From JAFDVJ01 sp964487505 (GTDB taxonomy: Bacteria; Acidobacteriota; Blastocatellia; Pyrinomonadales; Pyrinomonadaceae): a stretch of 64,000 bases of DNA. Position numbers and translations under genes: made by a program. The stretch covers positions 12,892 to 76,891 of the forward strand of contig CAZARD010000006.1 of assembly GCA_964487505.1 (NCBI GenBank), given 5' to 3'. The notes below the pieces were generated by a model. The model saw nothing but the letters and a program-made list of their open reading frames with translations, did no database searches and was not told the DNA's origin. Below, in pieces: positions 16,951-26,393 of the stretch; positions within the stretch are counted from its first letter, which is position 1; each line of letters begins with the position of its first letter.

Positions 16951-18270
16951 ATGAGAAAACTCCTGCCGCTGTTCTTCGTCTGCCTCATCCTGCTGACGTT
17001 CAAGCCCGCGATCGCCCAGACGCCGGAAGAGCTTGCGGAGATCTGGGATAAGAACCATATTTCCCGTCTTGAACCGTCGAATCTGCGGCACAAGGACGTC
17101 AAGGAGTATCTTGGGAAGCTGAAAGCCCTCGGTGTCAAGGTCGAAGAGGTCGGGCGAAGTTTCGCCAACCGCGAGATCTACCAGATGGAATGGGGAACCG
17201 GGCCGTTTCGGGTCTTCATGTGGTCGCAGATGCACGGCGACGAGCCGACCGCGACCAGCGCATTGTTCGATATGTTCGCCTATCTTCAGCAGAACGGCGA
17301 TCAGAAATGGGTCAAGAAGTTCTCCGAAGCATTCACGATCCGGGCGGTCCCGATGCTCAATCCGGACGGCGCCGAACTCTACCAACGGGCGAATCTGCAG
17401 GGCATCGACATCAACCGCGACGCGACGAATCTCAGAACGCCCGAAGGCCGCTTGCTCAAAAAACTCCGCGACGAATGGACACCGCATATCGGGTTCAATC
17501 TTCATAACCAGAACCCGCTGACCAGCGCCGGCCCGATCCCGAAACAGGCGGCGATGTCGCTTCTCGCCGTCCTCGGCAACGCCGAAGGCATTCCCAACGC
17601 CGGTTACGAGCGCAACAAACGAATCGCATCGACCGTCGTTGCTGCGCTCAACAAGTTCATTCGCGGACATATCGGACGTTGGAACGAGGAATACAACGGG
17701 CTCGCGTTCGGCGACAATTTCTCGGCCTGGGGCACGCCCGTAATCCTGATTGAAACCGGTGCCCTATATGGCAGGGACGAGATGTTCCTCGTCAAGATGA
17801 ACTTTGTCGCCTTCATCACGGCGCTGCAAGCTATCGCCGACCGGACCGAAGAGCAAATGAGCCCGATCAATTACGACCTCTTGCCCGTCAACACGCCGGG
17901 CCGGCTTGTTTGGTGGATCTTCCGCAGCGCTACAATAATGAATCCGACAGACCAGGCGGTTCCCTTTTTGACCGATATCGGCGTCAACGAACGTCGCCGG
18001 CGCGCAGAGAATCCACCGGTCACGTTCGTCGCGAATATCGGCGGGTTGATCGGCATTTCGGGCTTCGAGGAGTTCGACGCCTCGCAGTTCTATGTCGCGC
18101 CCCGCATCGACCGCATACGGGTCGGAGGCCCCGGCGAGCTTCTTTTCTACAAAAAGTCGCGCCAGATCGATTGGAAATCGCGGAATCTTCAGATCGATTT
18201 CCCTCCGGACGCGATCTTCAGCCACGGAAAATGGATCGTCGGCGAGGGTGTCGTGCCGAAGAAGAAGTGA
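16951..18270 (+). CDS. Secreted M14 zinc carboxypeptidase
   Basis: A 439-residue exported peptidase. A signal peptide ends near residue 22 (MRKLLPLFFV, then LTFKPAIAQ). The M14 catalytic features are visible: MHGDEPT (zinc ligands His95 and Glu98), NPDGAELY, the substrate-carboxylate Arg in GIDINRD (about 156), zinc ligand His185 in FNLHNQ, and general base Glu269 in ILIETGALYG. The C-terminal 150 residues form an accessory domain. It probably removes C-terminal residues from peptides in the periplasm or outside the cell. It is the first chromosomal gene right of the integrated element. Confidence 0.9.
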   Translation: MRKLLPLFFVCLILLTFKPAIAQTPEELAEIWDKNHISRLEPSNLRHKDVKEYLGKLKALGVKVEEVGRSFANREIYQMEWGTGPFRVFMWSQMHGDEPTATSALFDMFAYLQQNGDQKWVKKFSEAFTIRAVPMLNPDGAELYQRANLQGIDINRDATNLRTPEGRLLKKLRDEWTPHIGFNLHNQNPLTSAGPIPKQAAMSLLAVLGNAEGIPNAGYERNKRIASTVVAALNKFIRGHIGRWNEEYNGLAFGDNFSAWGTPVILIETGALYGRDEMFLVKMNFVAFITALQAIADRTEEQMSPINYDLLPVNTPGRLVWWIFRSATIMNPTDQAVPFLTDIGVNERRRRAENPPVTFVANIGGLIGISGFEEFDASQFYVAPRIDRIRVGGPGELLFYKKSRQIDWKSRNLQIDFPPDAIFSHGKWIVGEGVVPKKK

Positions 18271-18462
18271 CTTTTTGCGTTTGCGCCCCGAACGGACGAT
18301 AATCTGTNNNNNNNNNNNNNNNNNNNNNNNNNNNNNNNNNNNNNNNNNNNNNNNNNNNNNNNNNNNNNNNNNNNNNNNNNNNNNNNNNNNNNNNNNNNNN
18401 NNNNNNNGTGCCGAAGAAGAAGTGACTTTTTGCGTTTGCGCCCCGAACGGACGATAATCTGT
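18253..18462. other. Assembly gap with duplicated flanks
   Basis: The N run 18308-18407 is flanked by the same 55 nt, at 18253-18307 and 18408-18462, covering the end of the M14 gene and its downstream sequence. The likeliest explanation is two contigs with an unmerged terminal overlap. The real genome probably has one copy and no gap here. Confidence 0.85.
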
Positions 18463-18526
18463 GAACCGATAGATTTTTCTTTCGATCGGCTGCCCGAATG
18501 CGTCCGATCCAAAATCACAATCCGCT

Positions 18527-20194
18527 TTGCTTACATTGCTGAAGATCAGGAACGTCGCCTTGATCGACGAGCTCGAGATCGAGTTCGCCGATGGGTTGAA
18601 TCTGCTCACCGGCGAGACCGGATCGGGAAAATCAATCATCGTCGACAGTCTCGGAGCACTGACCGGCGAGCGCGTTTCGTCAGATCTCATCTTGGAAGGC
18701 GAGAGCGCGGCGCGGATCGAAGGCCTGTTCAGCGTTTCGGCGACCGAAAAACTAATCGCGGATTTCGAAGACGCCGGCCTCGAATTCGACCGCGAATTGA
18801 TCGTCCGCCGCGAGCTTTCCCTGACCGGCAAGAACCGGATCTTCATCAATGACCAGCTGGTCACGCAGAGTTTTCTGAGACGGATCGGCGCGTCGCTGGT
18901 CGATATCCACGGCCAGGGCGAGCAGGCGACGCTGTTCGATCCGTCAACGCATCTCGTGATGCTCGACGAATTCGCCGGAACGCAGGATCTGCGGTCCGAG
19001 GCCGGGCGACGTTTCTCGCGCCTGCGAGAAGTGCGCCGCGAACTCGAAACGCTCCGCGGGGACGAAGCGCAGAAACTCCAGTTGCTCGATATCCTCCGGT
19101 TTCAAGTCGATGAGATAGACGGCGCCAAGATCGCAGTCGGAGAGGACGAGTCGCTCGAGGAAGAAAGGCGCAAGCTGGTCAACATCGAGAAGCTGTCCGC
19201 GCTTTCGGAGGAATCGTATCTGCTTCTGTACGAAAACGAGGAATCGACCGTCGCAACGCTCGAAAAGGTCGTTCGGCGCATCGGCGAGTTGTCGCAGTAC
19301 GACGGTCGTTTCGCCGAATACTCGGAAGGACTCGCGAGCGCGCAGGCGGTGCTCGAAGACCTCGCGTTCGCGGTTCGCGATTTTCGTGGCGGACTCGAAT
19401 TCTCGCCGGCCCGGCTCGCGGAAATCGAGGACCGGTTAGCCGAGATCTCGCGACTGAAGCGAAAATACGGCGGGTCGGTCGAGAGCGTCCTTTCGCATCT
19501 CGAAGAATCATCCGAACGGCTTCGCAACATCGAGACCGCGGAACTCAGGGAAACGGAACTGCGTCGCGAACTTGCCTACGCAAGGTCGGAATACGTCAAG
19601 ACAGCGACAGATCTGAGCCGGTCGCGACGCGATGCCGCGTTGAAACTCTCGAAAGAGATCGAGAAGAATCTGCGTGCCGTTTCGCTTGAAAAAGCTCGCT
19701 TCGAGGTCCGGGTTCACGGCGATGCCGACGACGACGGCGCATTTGCGGCAAGCGGTTTTGACAGCGTCGAGTTCTATTTCTCGGCCAATCCCGGCGAAAG
19801 CGTCAAACCGATCGCGAAGGTCGCGTCCGGCGGCGAACTTTCGCGCCTGATGCTGATCTTGAACACCACAACGAAGCTCTCGGACGATTCGAAGACGATG
19901 GTCTTTGACGAGATCGATACCGGTATCGGCGGACGTGTTGCGGAGGCCGTCGGCCTCAAGCTGAAACAACTGGCGTCAACGCAGCAGGTCTTGTGCGTGA
20001 CGCATCAGCCTCAGGTCGCAGCGCTCGCCGACCATCACTTCGTTGTCAGCAAATCTTCGAAAGGCGATCGGACGCGCGTCACGATCAGCGAACTGGACGA
20101 TCCGGCGCGCGTCGAGGAGATCGCCCGAATGCTCGCCGGAGAGACGATCACGGAATCGGCCCGCCGACACGCCCGGGAATTGTTGTGGAGGTAG
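18527..20194 (+). CDS. recN: DNA repair protein RecN
   Basis: SMC-like ATPase of 555 aa that acts in double-strand-break repair. It has Walker A GETGSGKS (29-36), a long coiled-coil middle (about 155-370, with RecN-type motif LLDILRFQVDEIDGA), the ABC signature VASGGELSRLML and Walker B MVFDEIDTGIGG. CVTHQPQVAALADHH follows. The start is TTG at 18527; no ATG fits the conserved beginning. Its stop codon lies inside the first unit of the GGTAGAC heptamer array that follows. Confidence 0.95.
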   Translation: MLTLLKIRNVALIDELEIEFADGLNLLTGETGSGKSIIVDSLGALTGERVSSDLILEGESAARIEGLFSVSATEKLIADFEDAGLEFDRELIVRRELSLTGKNRIFINDQLVTQSFLRRIGASLVDIHGQGEQATLFDPSTHLVMLDEFAGTQDLRSEAGRRFSRLREVRRELETLRGDEAQKLQLLDILRFQVDEIDGAKIAVGEDESLEEERRKLVNIEKLSALSEESYLLLYENEESTVATLEKVVRRIGELSQYDGRFAEYSEGLASAQAVLEDLAFAVRDFRGGLEFSPARLAEIEDRLAEISRLKRKYGGSVESVLSHLEESSERLRNIETAELRETELRRELAYARSEYVKTATDLSRSRRDAALKLSKEIEKNLRAVSLEKARFEVRVHGDADDDGAFAASGFDSVEFYFSANPGESVKPIAKVASGGELSRLMLILNTTTKLSDDSKTMVFDEIDTGIGGRVAEAVGLKLKQLASTQQVLCVTHQPQVAALADHHFVVSKSSKGDRTRVTISELDDPARVEEIARMLAGETITESARRHARELLWR

Positions 20195-20371
20195 ACGGTA
20201 GACGGTAGACGGTAGACGGTAGACGGTAGANNNNNNNNNNNNNNNNNNNNNNNNNNNNNNNNNNNNNNNNNNNNNNNNNNNNNNNNNNNNNNNNNNNNNN
20301 NNNNNNNNNNNNNNNNNNNNNNNNNNNNNNGGTAGACGGTAGACGGTAGACGGTAGACGGTAGACGGTAGA
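20190..20371. repeat. GGTAGAC heptanucleotide tandem array with gap
   Basis: Perfect GGTAGAC units run on both sides of the N gap 20231-20330. About six units lie left of the gap and about six right. The assembler probably failed inside the array, so its true length is unknown. The recN stop TAG is part of the first unit. Confidence 0.9.
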
Positions 20372-20406
20372 AAAGACTGGCTGAGATCCGGAGATTTGGC
20401 AAGCGA

Positions 20407-20580
20407 CCTAAGATCCCAGACCTGGAATCTGGAATCCTGGAATCATGGAATCCTCGGATCCCAGACTGGAATCTGGAATCTTGGAATCCTGGAGCCCTCG
20501 GATCCCAGACCTGGAATCTGGAATCCTGGAATCCTCGAATCCCCGACCTGGAATCCGGAATCGCCGATCCTGGAATTTGA
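20407..20580. repeat. Degenerate CTGGAAT-type heptamer array
   Basis: Irregular units such as ctggaatctggaatcctgg run between recN and the asparaginase gene. The array is open in the asparaginase reading frame, but the translation is low-complexity (repeats of WNLGILEP and similar), so it is treated as non-coding. Confidence 0.8.
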
Positions 20581-20581
20581 A

Positions 20582-21601
20582 ATGAGCAAGATTCTTGCAA
20601 AAGTTATTCGCGGAGAGACGGTCGAGTCGATCCACCGCGGGCATCTCCTGATCATCGATGGACAGGGCAGCGATGTGTTTTCGATCGGCGACGTCGAAAC
20701 GCTTGCGTTCATTCGGTCGTCGGCCAAGCCGTTTCAGCTGATACCGTTCATCCTTGCCGGCGGCGCGGAGCGATTCGGTTTTTCGGAACGGGCGATCGCG
20801 CTCGCTTGCGCGTCGCATTCGGGCGAGCCGGTCCATACCGAGCTCGCGGCCGAAATGCTCGCGCAGGCGGGACTCGCGGAATCGGACCTGCGTTGCGGAA
20901 CGCATCTTCCGTTCAGCGAAGCGCGGGCGGCCGAGATGACCCGTTCGGGCGAGGTCCCGACGCAGTTGCACAACAATTGTTCGGGCAAACACGCGGCGAT
21001 GGTCGCCTATGCCAAACTCCTCGGCGCCCCGACCGGGACATACGAAGATTTCGATCACCCGATCCAGGTCGAGATTCTTCGGATGATCTCAAGGTTCACC
21101 GATACGCCGATCGGCGAAATTCCGCTTGCGACCGACGGATGCGCGGCGCCTAACTTCGCCCTCAGCGTTCGCGCGATGGCAAACGCGACGCGAAAGTTGG
21201 TCAACCCCCCGGCTGAATTCGAACCGCACCTGCGTGCGGCGTGTGAACGGGTTCGGAAGGCAATGATGAATTTTCCGGAACTCGTCGGCGGAACCGGACG
21301 CCTCGACACTATGCTGATGCAGGCCGCGCCGGGAAAGATCGTTTCGAAGATCGGCGCGGAGGGCGTTTGGATCTGCGGCGTCGAGCCTTCGGACAGGTGG
21401 CCGTCCGGGCTTGGGATCGCGATGAAGATCGAGGACGGCGACGACCGCCGCGCGCGTGCCGCGATCTCGGTCGCGCTCCTCCGGAAACTCGGGATATTCG
21501 AGGAGTCCGCGCTTCCGGAACTGTCGGCGATCCCGATCACGAACCGCCGCGGCGACATCGTCGGCCGAGTCGAAGCGCGCCCTTTGGAAGTAGACGGTTG
21601 A
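20582..21601 (+). CDS. L-asparaginase (PF06089-type)
   Basis: A 339-residue cytoplasmic enzyme of the bacterial asparaginase II-like family (PF06089), expected to hydrolyse asparagine to aspartate and ammonia. Visible signatures include FIRSSAKPFQLIP, ACASHSGEPVH, NNCSGKHAAM, TDGCAAPNFA and VGGTGRLDT. The start is placed at the ATG at 20582, since upstream codons are only repeat sequence. The C-terminal end carries ITNRRGDIVGRV. It is not related to the EcAII fold. Confidence 0.88.
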   Translation: MSKILAKVIRGETVESIHRGHLLIIDGQGSDVFSIGDVETLAFIRSSAKPFQLIPFILAGGAERFGFSERAIALACASHSGEPVHTELAAEMLAQAGLAESDLRCGTHLPFSEARAAEMTRSGEVPTQLHNNCSGKHAAMVAYAKLLGAPTGTYEDFDHPIQVEILRMISRFTDTPIGEIPLATDGCAAPNFALSVRAMANATRKLVNPPAEFEPHLRAACERVRKAMMNFPELVGGTGRLDTMLMQAAPGKIVSKIGAEGVWICGVEPSDRWPSGLGIAMKIEDGDDRRARAAISVALLRKLGIFEESALPELSAIPITNRRGDIVGRVEARPLEVDG

Positions 21602-21800
21602 CCGTAGGGGTCACGTTCAGGAGAAAGGAACCGGGGAGTTTGAGGCCGTGACGGATCCAGCGTTCGTAATATCTGCAGATAGTCTGCAAATTTAGCCGCG
21701 CCGCAAACATCGCGAGCCCCCTGAGGGCGAAACTCCGAGCCCTTGGGACTTAACGATATCTCCGGAATCCCTATCGACAATTGAAAATTGAGAATCGCAA

Positions 21801-22328
21801 ATGAAAACTATGTCTTCTGAGAATTTCCCGCCGAAGCTTCGGCAAACGCCCAACGGCGATACCGACACAAACTCGCTTGCTGATCTTCTGGAGTGGTTTC
21901 TGAACAACGACCAGCGCGTCGGACTCGTCCGACATCCGCACGTCGAAGAACTGTTTCAGTGGAAGCAGGCGGACGACGAGGCGAACGATGCCAAGCGGTA
22001 TCATTTCGACAACGCCGAATCACGATTCGCGATCGGTGTTTTTCAGGCCCTCGGCGAGAACAATTCCGAAGAGAAGCTGCAGAATTGGATAACGGAAGTG
22101 CTCCAGACGCTCGGCGAGGTCAAGCAGATCTCGGAGGATATGGCGGCCGACTACAAGTTGGACGCGGGACGCTCGCACGTCGGGGAAGCGGCGAAGATCC
22201 CGACCGCCAACGAACGCCGGTTGTTTCTCACGAGCAGTTGGCTCGAAGCGCTCTGCACCGCCGAGGTCCGTTTTCTCGGCTGGGTCTATCAGGAAATGTA
22301 CGGGAAACCGTTTCAGCCGGGGACGTAG
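21801..22328 (+). CDS. Hypothetical protein, helical, soluble
   Basis: A 175-residue protein that I do not recognise. It is mostly charged and helical, with no signal peptide or membrane span. Notable segments are LLEWFLNNDQRVGLVRHPHVEELFQWKQ and the Trp-rich end SSWLEALCTAEVRFLGWVYQ (both quoted in part). Codon use resembles neighbouring chromosomal genes. It stands alone between the asparaginase gene and a REP pair. Confidence 0.6.
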   Translation: MKTMSSENFPPKLRQTPNGDTDTNSLADLLEWFLNNDQRVGLVRHPHVEELFQWKQADDEANDAKRYHFDNAESRFAIGVFQALGENNSEEKLQNWITEVLQTLGEVKQISEDMAADYKLDAGRSHVGEAAKIPTANERRLFLTSSWLEALCTAEVRFLGWVYQEMYGKPFQPGT

Positions 22329-22331
22329 CCA

Positions 22332-22463
22332 GTTCGGAGTCCCGCCTTCAGGCGGCCAACCTTTAGCGTAAGCGCCCGTCGCAGATAGATCGCTTGCGGT
22401 AATTTCTTGAAGAATCCGGTTTCGCACCAAACAAGCAGGCCACCTGAAGGGGGGACTCCGAAC
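22332..22463. repeat. Pair of REP sequences in inverted orientation
   Basis: A REP-type palindrome (GAGTCCCGCCTTCAGGCGG) lies at 22332-22356. An inverted, slightly diverged partner is at 22438-22463. They match the REPs beside the transposase gene at 62517. The pair has the layout of a bacterial interspersed mosaic element. Confidence 0.75.
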
Positions 22464-22470
22464 CAACGGC

Positions 22471-23298
22471 CTACCGCCCAAACGTATTGCACTGCCTCAG
22501 ATCGCCGGACTGGACGCCCTTCGAGAACCACTCGATCCGTTGCCGGGACGAACCGTGCGTGAAGGATTCCGGAACGACGTATCCTTGGGTCCGCTTTTGG
22601 ATCGAATCGTCGCCGACGGCAGCCGCCGCCCGGATCGCTTCTTCATAATCGCCGGCCTCGACCAAACCCTGTTTGTTCGCGTAGAACGCCCAAACGCCGG
22701 CATAGCAGTCCGCTTGGAGCTCGAGCGCGACCGACAATCGATTTCCACCGCCTGCCGCTTCGACCTTGTTCATCGTGCCGAGCAGATTCTGCACGTGATG
22801 CCCGACCTCGTGCGCGATGACATATGCCTGGGCAAAATCGCCGGGAGCCTTGAACTCGCGTTTGAGTTCGTTGAAAAACGCGAAGTCGAGATACAGTTTC
22901 TGATCCCCCGGACAATAGAACGGCCCCATTGCCGCGCTCGCGTAGCCGCACGCGGATGAAACTTGTCCCGAGAATAGAACGAGCTTCGGATCGCGGTACT
23001 GGCGACCGGCCTGTTGCGGCAGGATCTTTCGCCAGACGTCCTCGGTACTGCCGAGCACCGAGGCGGCGAATTTCCTCTGATCGTCCTGCTGTTGCGGATT
23101 CTGATTTTGCGATTGGGGCTGCTCGACCTGAACCTCGGCCGGCATATTCTCGATCAGCTGGCGCGGGTCCACGCCGCAGACGAGCGCGAGAACGATGACG
23201 ACAAGGATTCCCAGTCCGCCGCCGCCGAAGGCGATCCCGCGCCCCGGCCCGATTCCGCGTTGATCTTCGATGTTGGTGCTCTCTCTGCCTCTTAACAT
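22471..23298 (-). CDS. YpfJ/KPN_02809-type neutral zinc metallopeptidase
   Basis: A 275-residue protein with one N-terminal membrane anchor (LGILVVIVLALVCGVDP), a Gln/Pro-rich linker, and a periplasmic metallopeptidase domain. AYVIAHEVGHHVQNLLG gives the HExxH zinc site, and ELQADCYAGVWA supplies the third-ligand region. CGYASAAMGPFYCPGDQ is diagnostic of the family. The ATG at 23298 is preferred because AAGGAAA lies just upstream. The physiological substrate is unknown. Confidence 0.88.
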   Translation of the reverse strand: MLRGRESTNIEDQRGIGPGRGIAFGGGGLGILVVIVLALVCGVDPRQLIENMPAEVQVEQPQSQNQNPQQQDDQRKFAASVLGSTEDVWRKILPQQAGRQYRDPKLVLFSGQVSSACGYASAAMGPFYCPGDQKLYLDFAFFNELKREFKAPGDFAQAYVIAHEVGHHVQNLLGTMNKVEAAGGGNRLSVALELQADCYAGVWAFYANKQGLVEAGDYEEAIRAAAAVGDDSIQKRTQGYVVPESFTHGSSRQRIEWFSKGVQSGDLRQCNTFGR

Positions 23299-23391
23299 AT
23301 CGATTTCCTTGGGGGATGCCGCCTTGGATTCTAGTACAAACGGCCGCCCGAAGACGAGCGGACGCCGACGTTTTTGATCGCCGTCGTTGCA

Positions 23392-24336
23392 ATGCGCAAG
23401 GCATTCGGGCAAGAATTTACGTTCGTGATAGAAGAACCAGAACAATGGCGATCGAACGGCGATCTCGTCGGGATCGACGGTCTCTCGATATTCTGCCGGC
23501 ACTCGGGAGAGATTGCGGAGGAGGCAACGCTTTGCCTTCACGGCTTTCCGACATCGTCGTTCGACTACCGCAAGATCTGGCCCGCGCTCGCGGAAGGCTT
23601 CCCGCTGATCGCTTTCGATATGCCCGGATACGGCTTTTCGTCAAAACCGCGCGACTTCGACTATACGACCTTTCGGCAGGCCGATTTTGTCGAGGCCGTC
23701 GTCAGGCACTTCCGCGTCGAGCGCGTCCATATTCTCGCGCACGACTACGGGAACACTATCACCCAAGAGTTGCTGGCGCGCCGCGACGAGAATAGGTTGT
23801 CATTCAAGATCGAATCCATTTGTTTCCTGAACGGCGCGCTCTTCCCGGAGACACACCGGCCGATAATCGCGCAGAAACTGCTGATCGGACCATTGGGGCC
23901 GTTGTTCGCGAAGCTCATCACCGACGGCCGTTTCAAATCGAGCCTAGCATCGGTCTTCGGAGCCGCGACGCGCCCGACCGAAGCCGAGCTTGACGCGATG
24001 CTCGCGGTATTCAAGGTCGGCGGAGGCAAACGGATCGCGCATCTGCTGATCCGCTACATGTCGGAACGGAAACGGTTCCGCGAACGCTGGGTTCCGCCGC
24101 TCAACCGGCTCGGCGTGCCGTTTCGCTTTATCGACGGTCTCGACGATCCGGTCTCGGGCCGGCATCTCGTCGCGCGGTTTCGCGAGGTCGTTCCGACCGA
24201 GAAGGACGTCATTGAACTTCCCGGCATTGGACATTTCCCGCATCTCGAGGCGCCCGAGACCGTCCTTCGCGCCTACCTTGAATTTCGCGCGCAGTCAAAA
24301 CCGGGAGCGGTAGCGAGTCAGAACCGGGAGCGGTAG
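23392..24336 (+). CDS. Alpha/beta hydrolase, MEST/epoxide-hydrolase-like
   Basis: About 314 residues from the ATG at 23392. The alpha/beta-hydrolase elements are CLHGFPTSSFDYRK (oxyanion HGFP), the nucleophile elbow ILAHDYGNTI, where Asp replaces Ser, and a C-terminal GIGHFPHLEAPE that supplies the catalytic His. An Asp nucleophile (HDYG) is typical of epoxide hydrolases, haloalkane dehalogenases and the MEST group. The reaction cannot be fixed further from sequence. It is divergent from the metallopeptidase gene. Confidence 0.82.
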   Translation: MRKAFGQEFTFVIEEPEQWRSNGDLVGIDGLSIFCRHSGEIAEEATLCLHGFPTSSFDYRKIWPALAEGFPLIAFDMPGYGFSSKPRDFDYTTFRQADFVEAVVRHFRVERVHILAHDYGNTITQELLARRDENRLSFKIESICFLNGALFPETHRPIIAQKLLIGPLGPLFAKLITDGRFKSSLASVFGAATRPTEAELDAMLAVFKVGGGKRIAHLLIRYMSERKRFRERWVPPLNRLGVPFRFIDGLDDPVSGRHLVARFREVVPTEKDVIELPGIGHFPHLEAPETVLRAYLEFRAQSKPGAVASQNRER

Positions 24337-24865
24337 CGACCGGCAAACCTAGCCGCGTTATTCGAGCGGTCTGTGACCCGATCGCGGCTGTAGCCGAATG
24401 CTCTTGATTACTTGAGCTTAAACTCCAGGCATAGCCTGGATCACGTCCTTTGGCCTTTCAACGGCTGGGCTGGAGCCCAGCCCCGAACCATTGCGATAGA
24501 TCAACCGGCGGCTTTTGACACAGCCTCGGTAGCGACCGGCAAACACGAGACATCGACCAAGCGAACAAATGAAGGTTGGATTTGGATCGGAACATCGAGG
24601 CGCGTCACGCGTTAACGCGTATCTCTGGCGGATTGACGAATCGAACCAACTTTCGGAGAGCCTTTCGGCGCTCGATTCCAATCATCCGAATGAACTCCGA
24701 CGATTTCCGCAGTAATCCCTGATTCTGTCCGTAAAATCGCATTTTATTAGATTTAGCGTTACCGGACGGCGAAAAAATCATTGACAGAAGCGGCAACCGG
24801 ATTTATCATCGAGGAAATCGATAACATCAAACCTCTCAACATTTTTCGAGAAGAAGGAGGCGATT
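24337..24865. other. Intergenic region upstream of HU
   Basis: About 530 bp without a credible gene. It contains a direct repeat of ggtagcgaccggcaaac (about 24324 and 24529) and a palindromic stretch gctgggctggagcccagcc near 24464-24482. The HU promoter lies at its right end. Confidence 0.5.
24781..24809 (+). promoter_or_regulatory. Sigma-70-type promoter of the HU gene
   Basis: TTGACA (24781-24786), 17-bp spacer, TATCAT (24804-24809): a near-consensus housekeeping promoter about 55 bp upstream of the HU start. A strong AAGGAGG ribosome-binding site follows at 24854-24860. Confidence 0.8.
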
Positions 24866-25147
24866 ATGATCAAACTTGACATCGTGAATTGCGTTGCTGA
24901 CAAAACCGGTGTTCCGAAGCAGAAAGCGGAACAGGTCGTCGATTCGCTTTTCAACGCAATGAAAGACGCATTGGCTGAGGGAAAGCGCATTGAGCTTCGC
25001 GGATTCGGCGTCTTCGTTGTCAAGGCCCGCAAGCGCGGAGTCGGTCGTAATCCGCGCACCGGGAAAGAGGTCCCGATCCCGTCGGGCAAGACGATCAGGT
25101 TCAAGCCCGGAAAAGAGTTGCAGGCCAAAACAGTAAAGGAAAAGTAG
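24866..25147 (+). CDS. HU-family DNA-binding protein
   Basis: A 93-residue nucleoid protein of the HU/IHF family. The dimerisation helices KQKAEQVVDSLFNAMKDAL are followed by ELRGFGVF and the DNA-binding arm RKRGVGRNPRTGKEVPIP. The C-terminus is FKPGKELQ. It binds and bends DNA and compacts the chromosome. A near-consensus promoter and ribosome-binding site point to high expression. It is monocistronic. Confidence 0.95.
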   Translation: MIKLDIVNCVADKTGVPKQKAEQVVDSLFNAMKDALAEGKRIELRGFGVFVVKARKRGVGRNPRTGKEVPIPSGKTIRFKPGKELQAKTVKEK

Positions 25148-25228
25148 ACCGCGCGTGATCGGTTTTCGTTTCGTAAGTCGCGAAGATGTTAAGATTTCGT
25201 TTGCGGCTTACGATTTTTTTGTTTCCGA

Positions 25229-26248
25229 ATGCGACAATTCGAACTCCCAGTATTTCAGAACCCGAGGCGCGCCCTGCGTCCGACGCGCCGCGCTTACATC
25301 AAGCATTCGATCTTTTTCGCGATCACTTTCTGCACCGTCCTGGTCGCCGGCGTGCTTGAGCCTTTCGGCCTATTGCCGGCATTCTTCTCGCTCGATCCGA
25401 ATATCTCCGGACTCGACTTCGCGCTGAACTTTCCAAGCTACTACGCGATAATGATCGTCCAGACGATCGCCCTCATCCTAACCGAGCCGACGATACTCGA
25501 CTACGGTTTGAAGTTCGCGCTGTCGCTGCTCTTCATTCTGATGTCGCACGAACTCGGCCATTATGTCGCGTGCCGGATCTACGGCGTCGACGCGACGCTG
25601 CCGTATTTCATCCCGACGCCGCCGCTGATCGGCCCGGCCGGAACGTTTGGCGCATTCATCAGGATTCTTTCGCCGCTGCCTTCACGGCGCGCGACATTCG
25701 ATATCGGCGTCGCCGGGCCGATCGCCGGCTTCGTCGCGTTGATCCCGGTCGCGATCACGGCGTTCGCGACCTTCAGACAGGTCGGCGAGGTTCCGGCGAC
25801 GATCCCGGAAGGCACGCTCGTCTTCGCCGATCCGTTGCTGTTTCATTTTCTGGCGTCGTCGTTTGGGATAGATCTGCGGATTCCGATGTTTCCGAACCCG
25901 TTTTATTCGGCGGCCTGGCTCGGATTGCTTGTGACGGCGCTCAACCTGATTCCGGCGGGTCAGCTCGACGGCGGCCACGCGGTGTTCGCGGTCTTCGGCG
26001 AGCGCTTTCATTACTGGACCGGCCGCGTCGCATTCTATTTGATGATCGTACTCGCGGCGTCGGGACTCTACTTCTTCAACAGTCCGAGCGGGATTCTGTT
26101 CGCGGTCCTGCTCGGCGTGATGCTGCGGATCAAGCACCCTGCACCGCTCGACGACGCGCCGCTCGACACGAAACGGATCATCATCGCGATCGTCACGCTC
26201 CTGGTCTTTATTCTGAGTTTTACGCCGTTCCCGATCCAGATCCGATAA
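25229..26248 (+). CDS. Site-2-type M50 membrane metalloprotease
   Basis: A 339-residue polytopic protease. SHELGHYVACR (His107, Glu108, His111) is the zinc-binding HExxH motif inside a membrane helix. NLIPAGQLDGGHA (Asp247) gives the third zinc ligand. GPAGTFGAFIRI and VAGPIAGFVALIP are the usual M50 glycine-rich elements. No PDZ domain is present. Members cut transmembrane anti-sigma factors or signal remnants; the substrate here is unknown. Confidence 0.88.
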   Translation: MRQFELPVFQNPRRALRPTRRAYIKHSIFFAITFCTVLVAGVLEPFGLLPAFFSLDPNISGLDFALNFPSYYAIMIVQTIALILTEPTILDYGLKFALSLLFILMSHELGHYVACRIYGVDATLPYFIPTPPLIGPAGTFGAFIRILSPLPSRRATFDIGVAGPIAGFVALIPVAITAFATFRQVGEVPATIPEGTLVFADPLLFHFLASSFGIDLRIPMFPNPFYSAAWLGLLVTALNLIPAGQLDGGHAVFAVFGERFHYWTGRVAFYLMIVLAASGLYFFNSPSGILFAVLLGVMLRIKHPAPLDDAPLDTKRIIIAIVTLLVFILSFTPFPIQIR

Positions 26249-26393
26249 GCCTCTTGCGCAAAAGAGAACTTGCCCGAATCAGACCGAATCGTTCGCTCGT
26301 AGCGCGGTCCCAATTGCGAGCGCAAGTCTTCGGTCGCCCCTTGAAGAGCTGATCTGAACCCAGCTTAGGGCGTGTTCGGAACGTCCCGCGCCG

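Noticed and set aside
20396..20581. N-terminal extension of the asparaginase through the heptamer array
   Set aside because: The in-frame translation is pure repeat (WNLGILEP-like), and the conserved family start is the ATG at 20582.
20148..20600. Minus-strand frame bridging the N gap at 20231
   Set aside because: It consists only of repeat translation and unknown bases.
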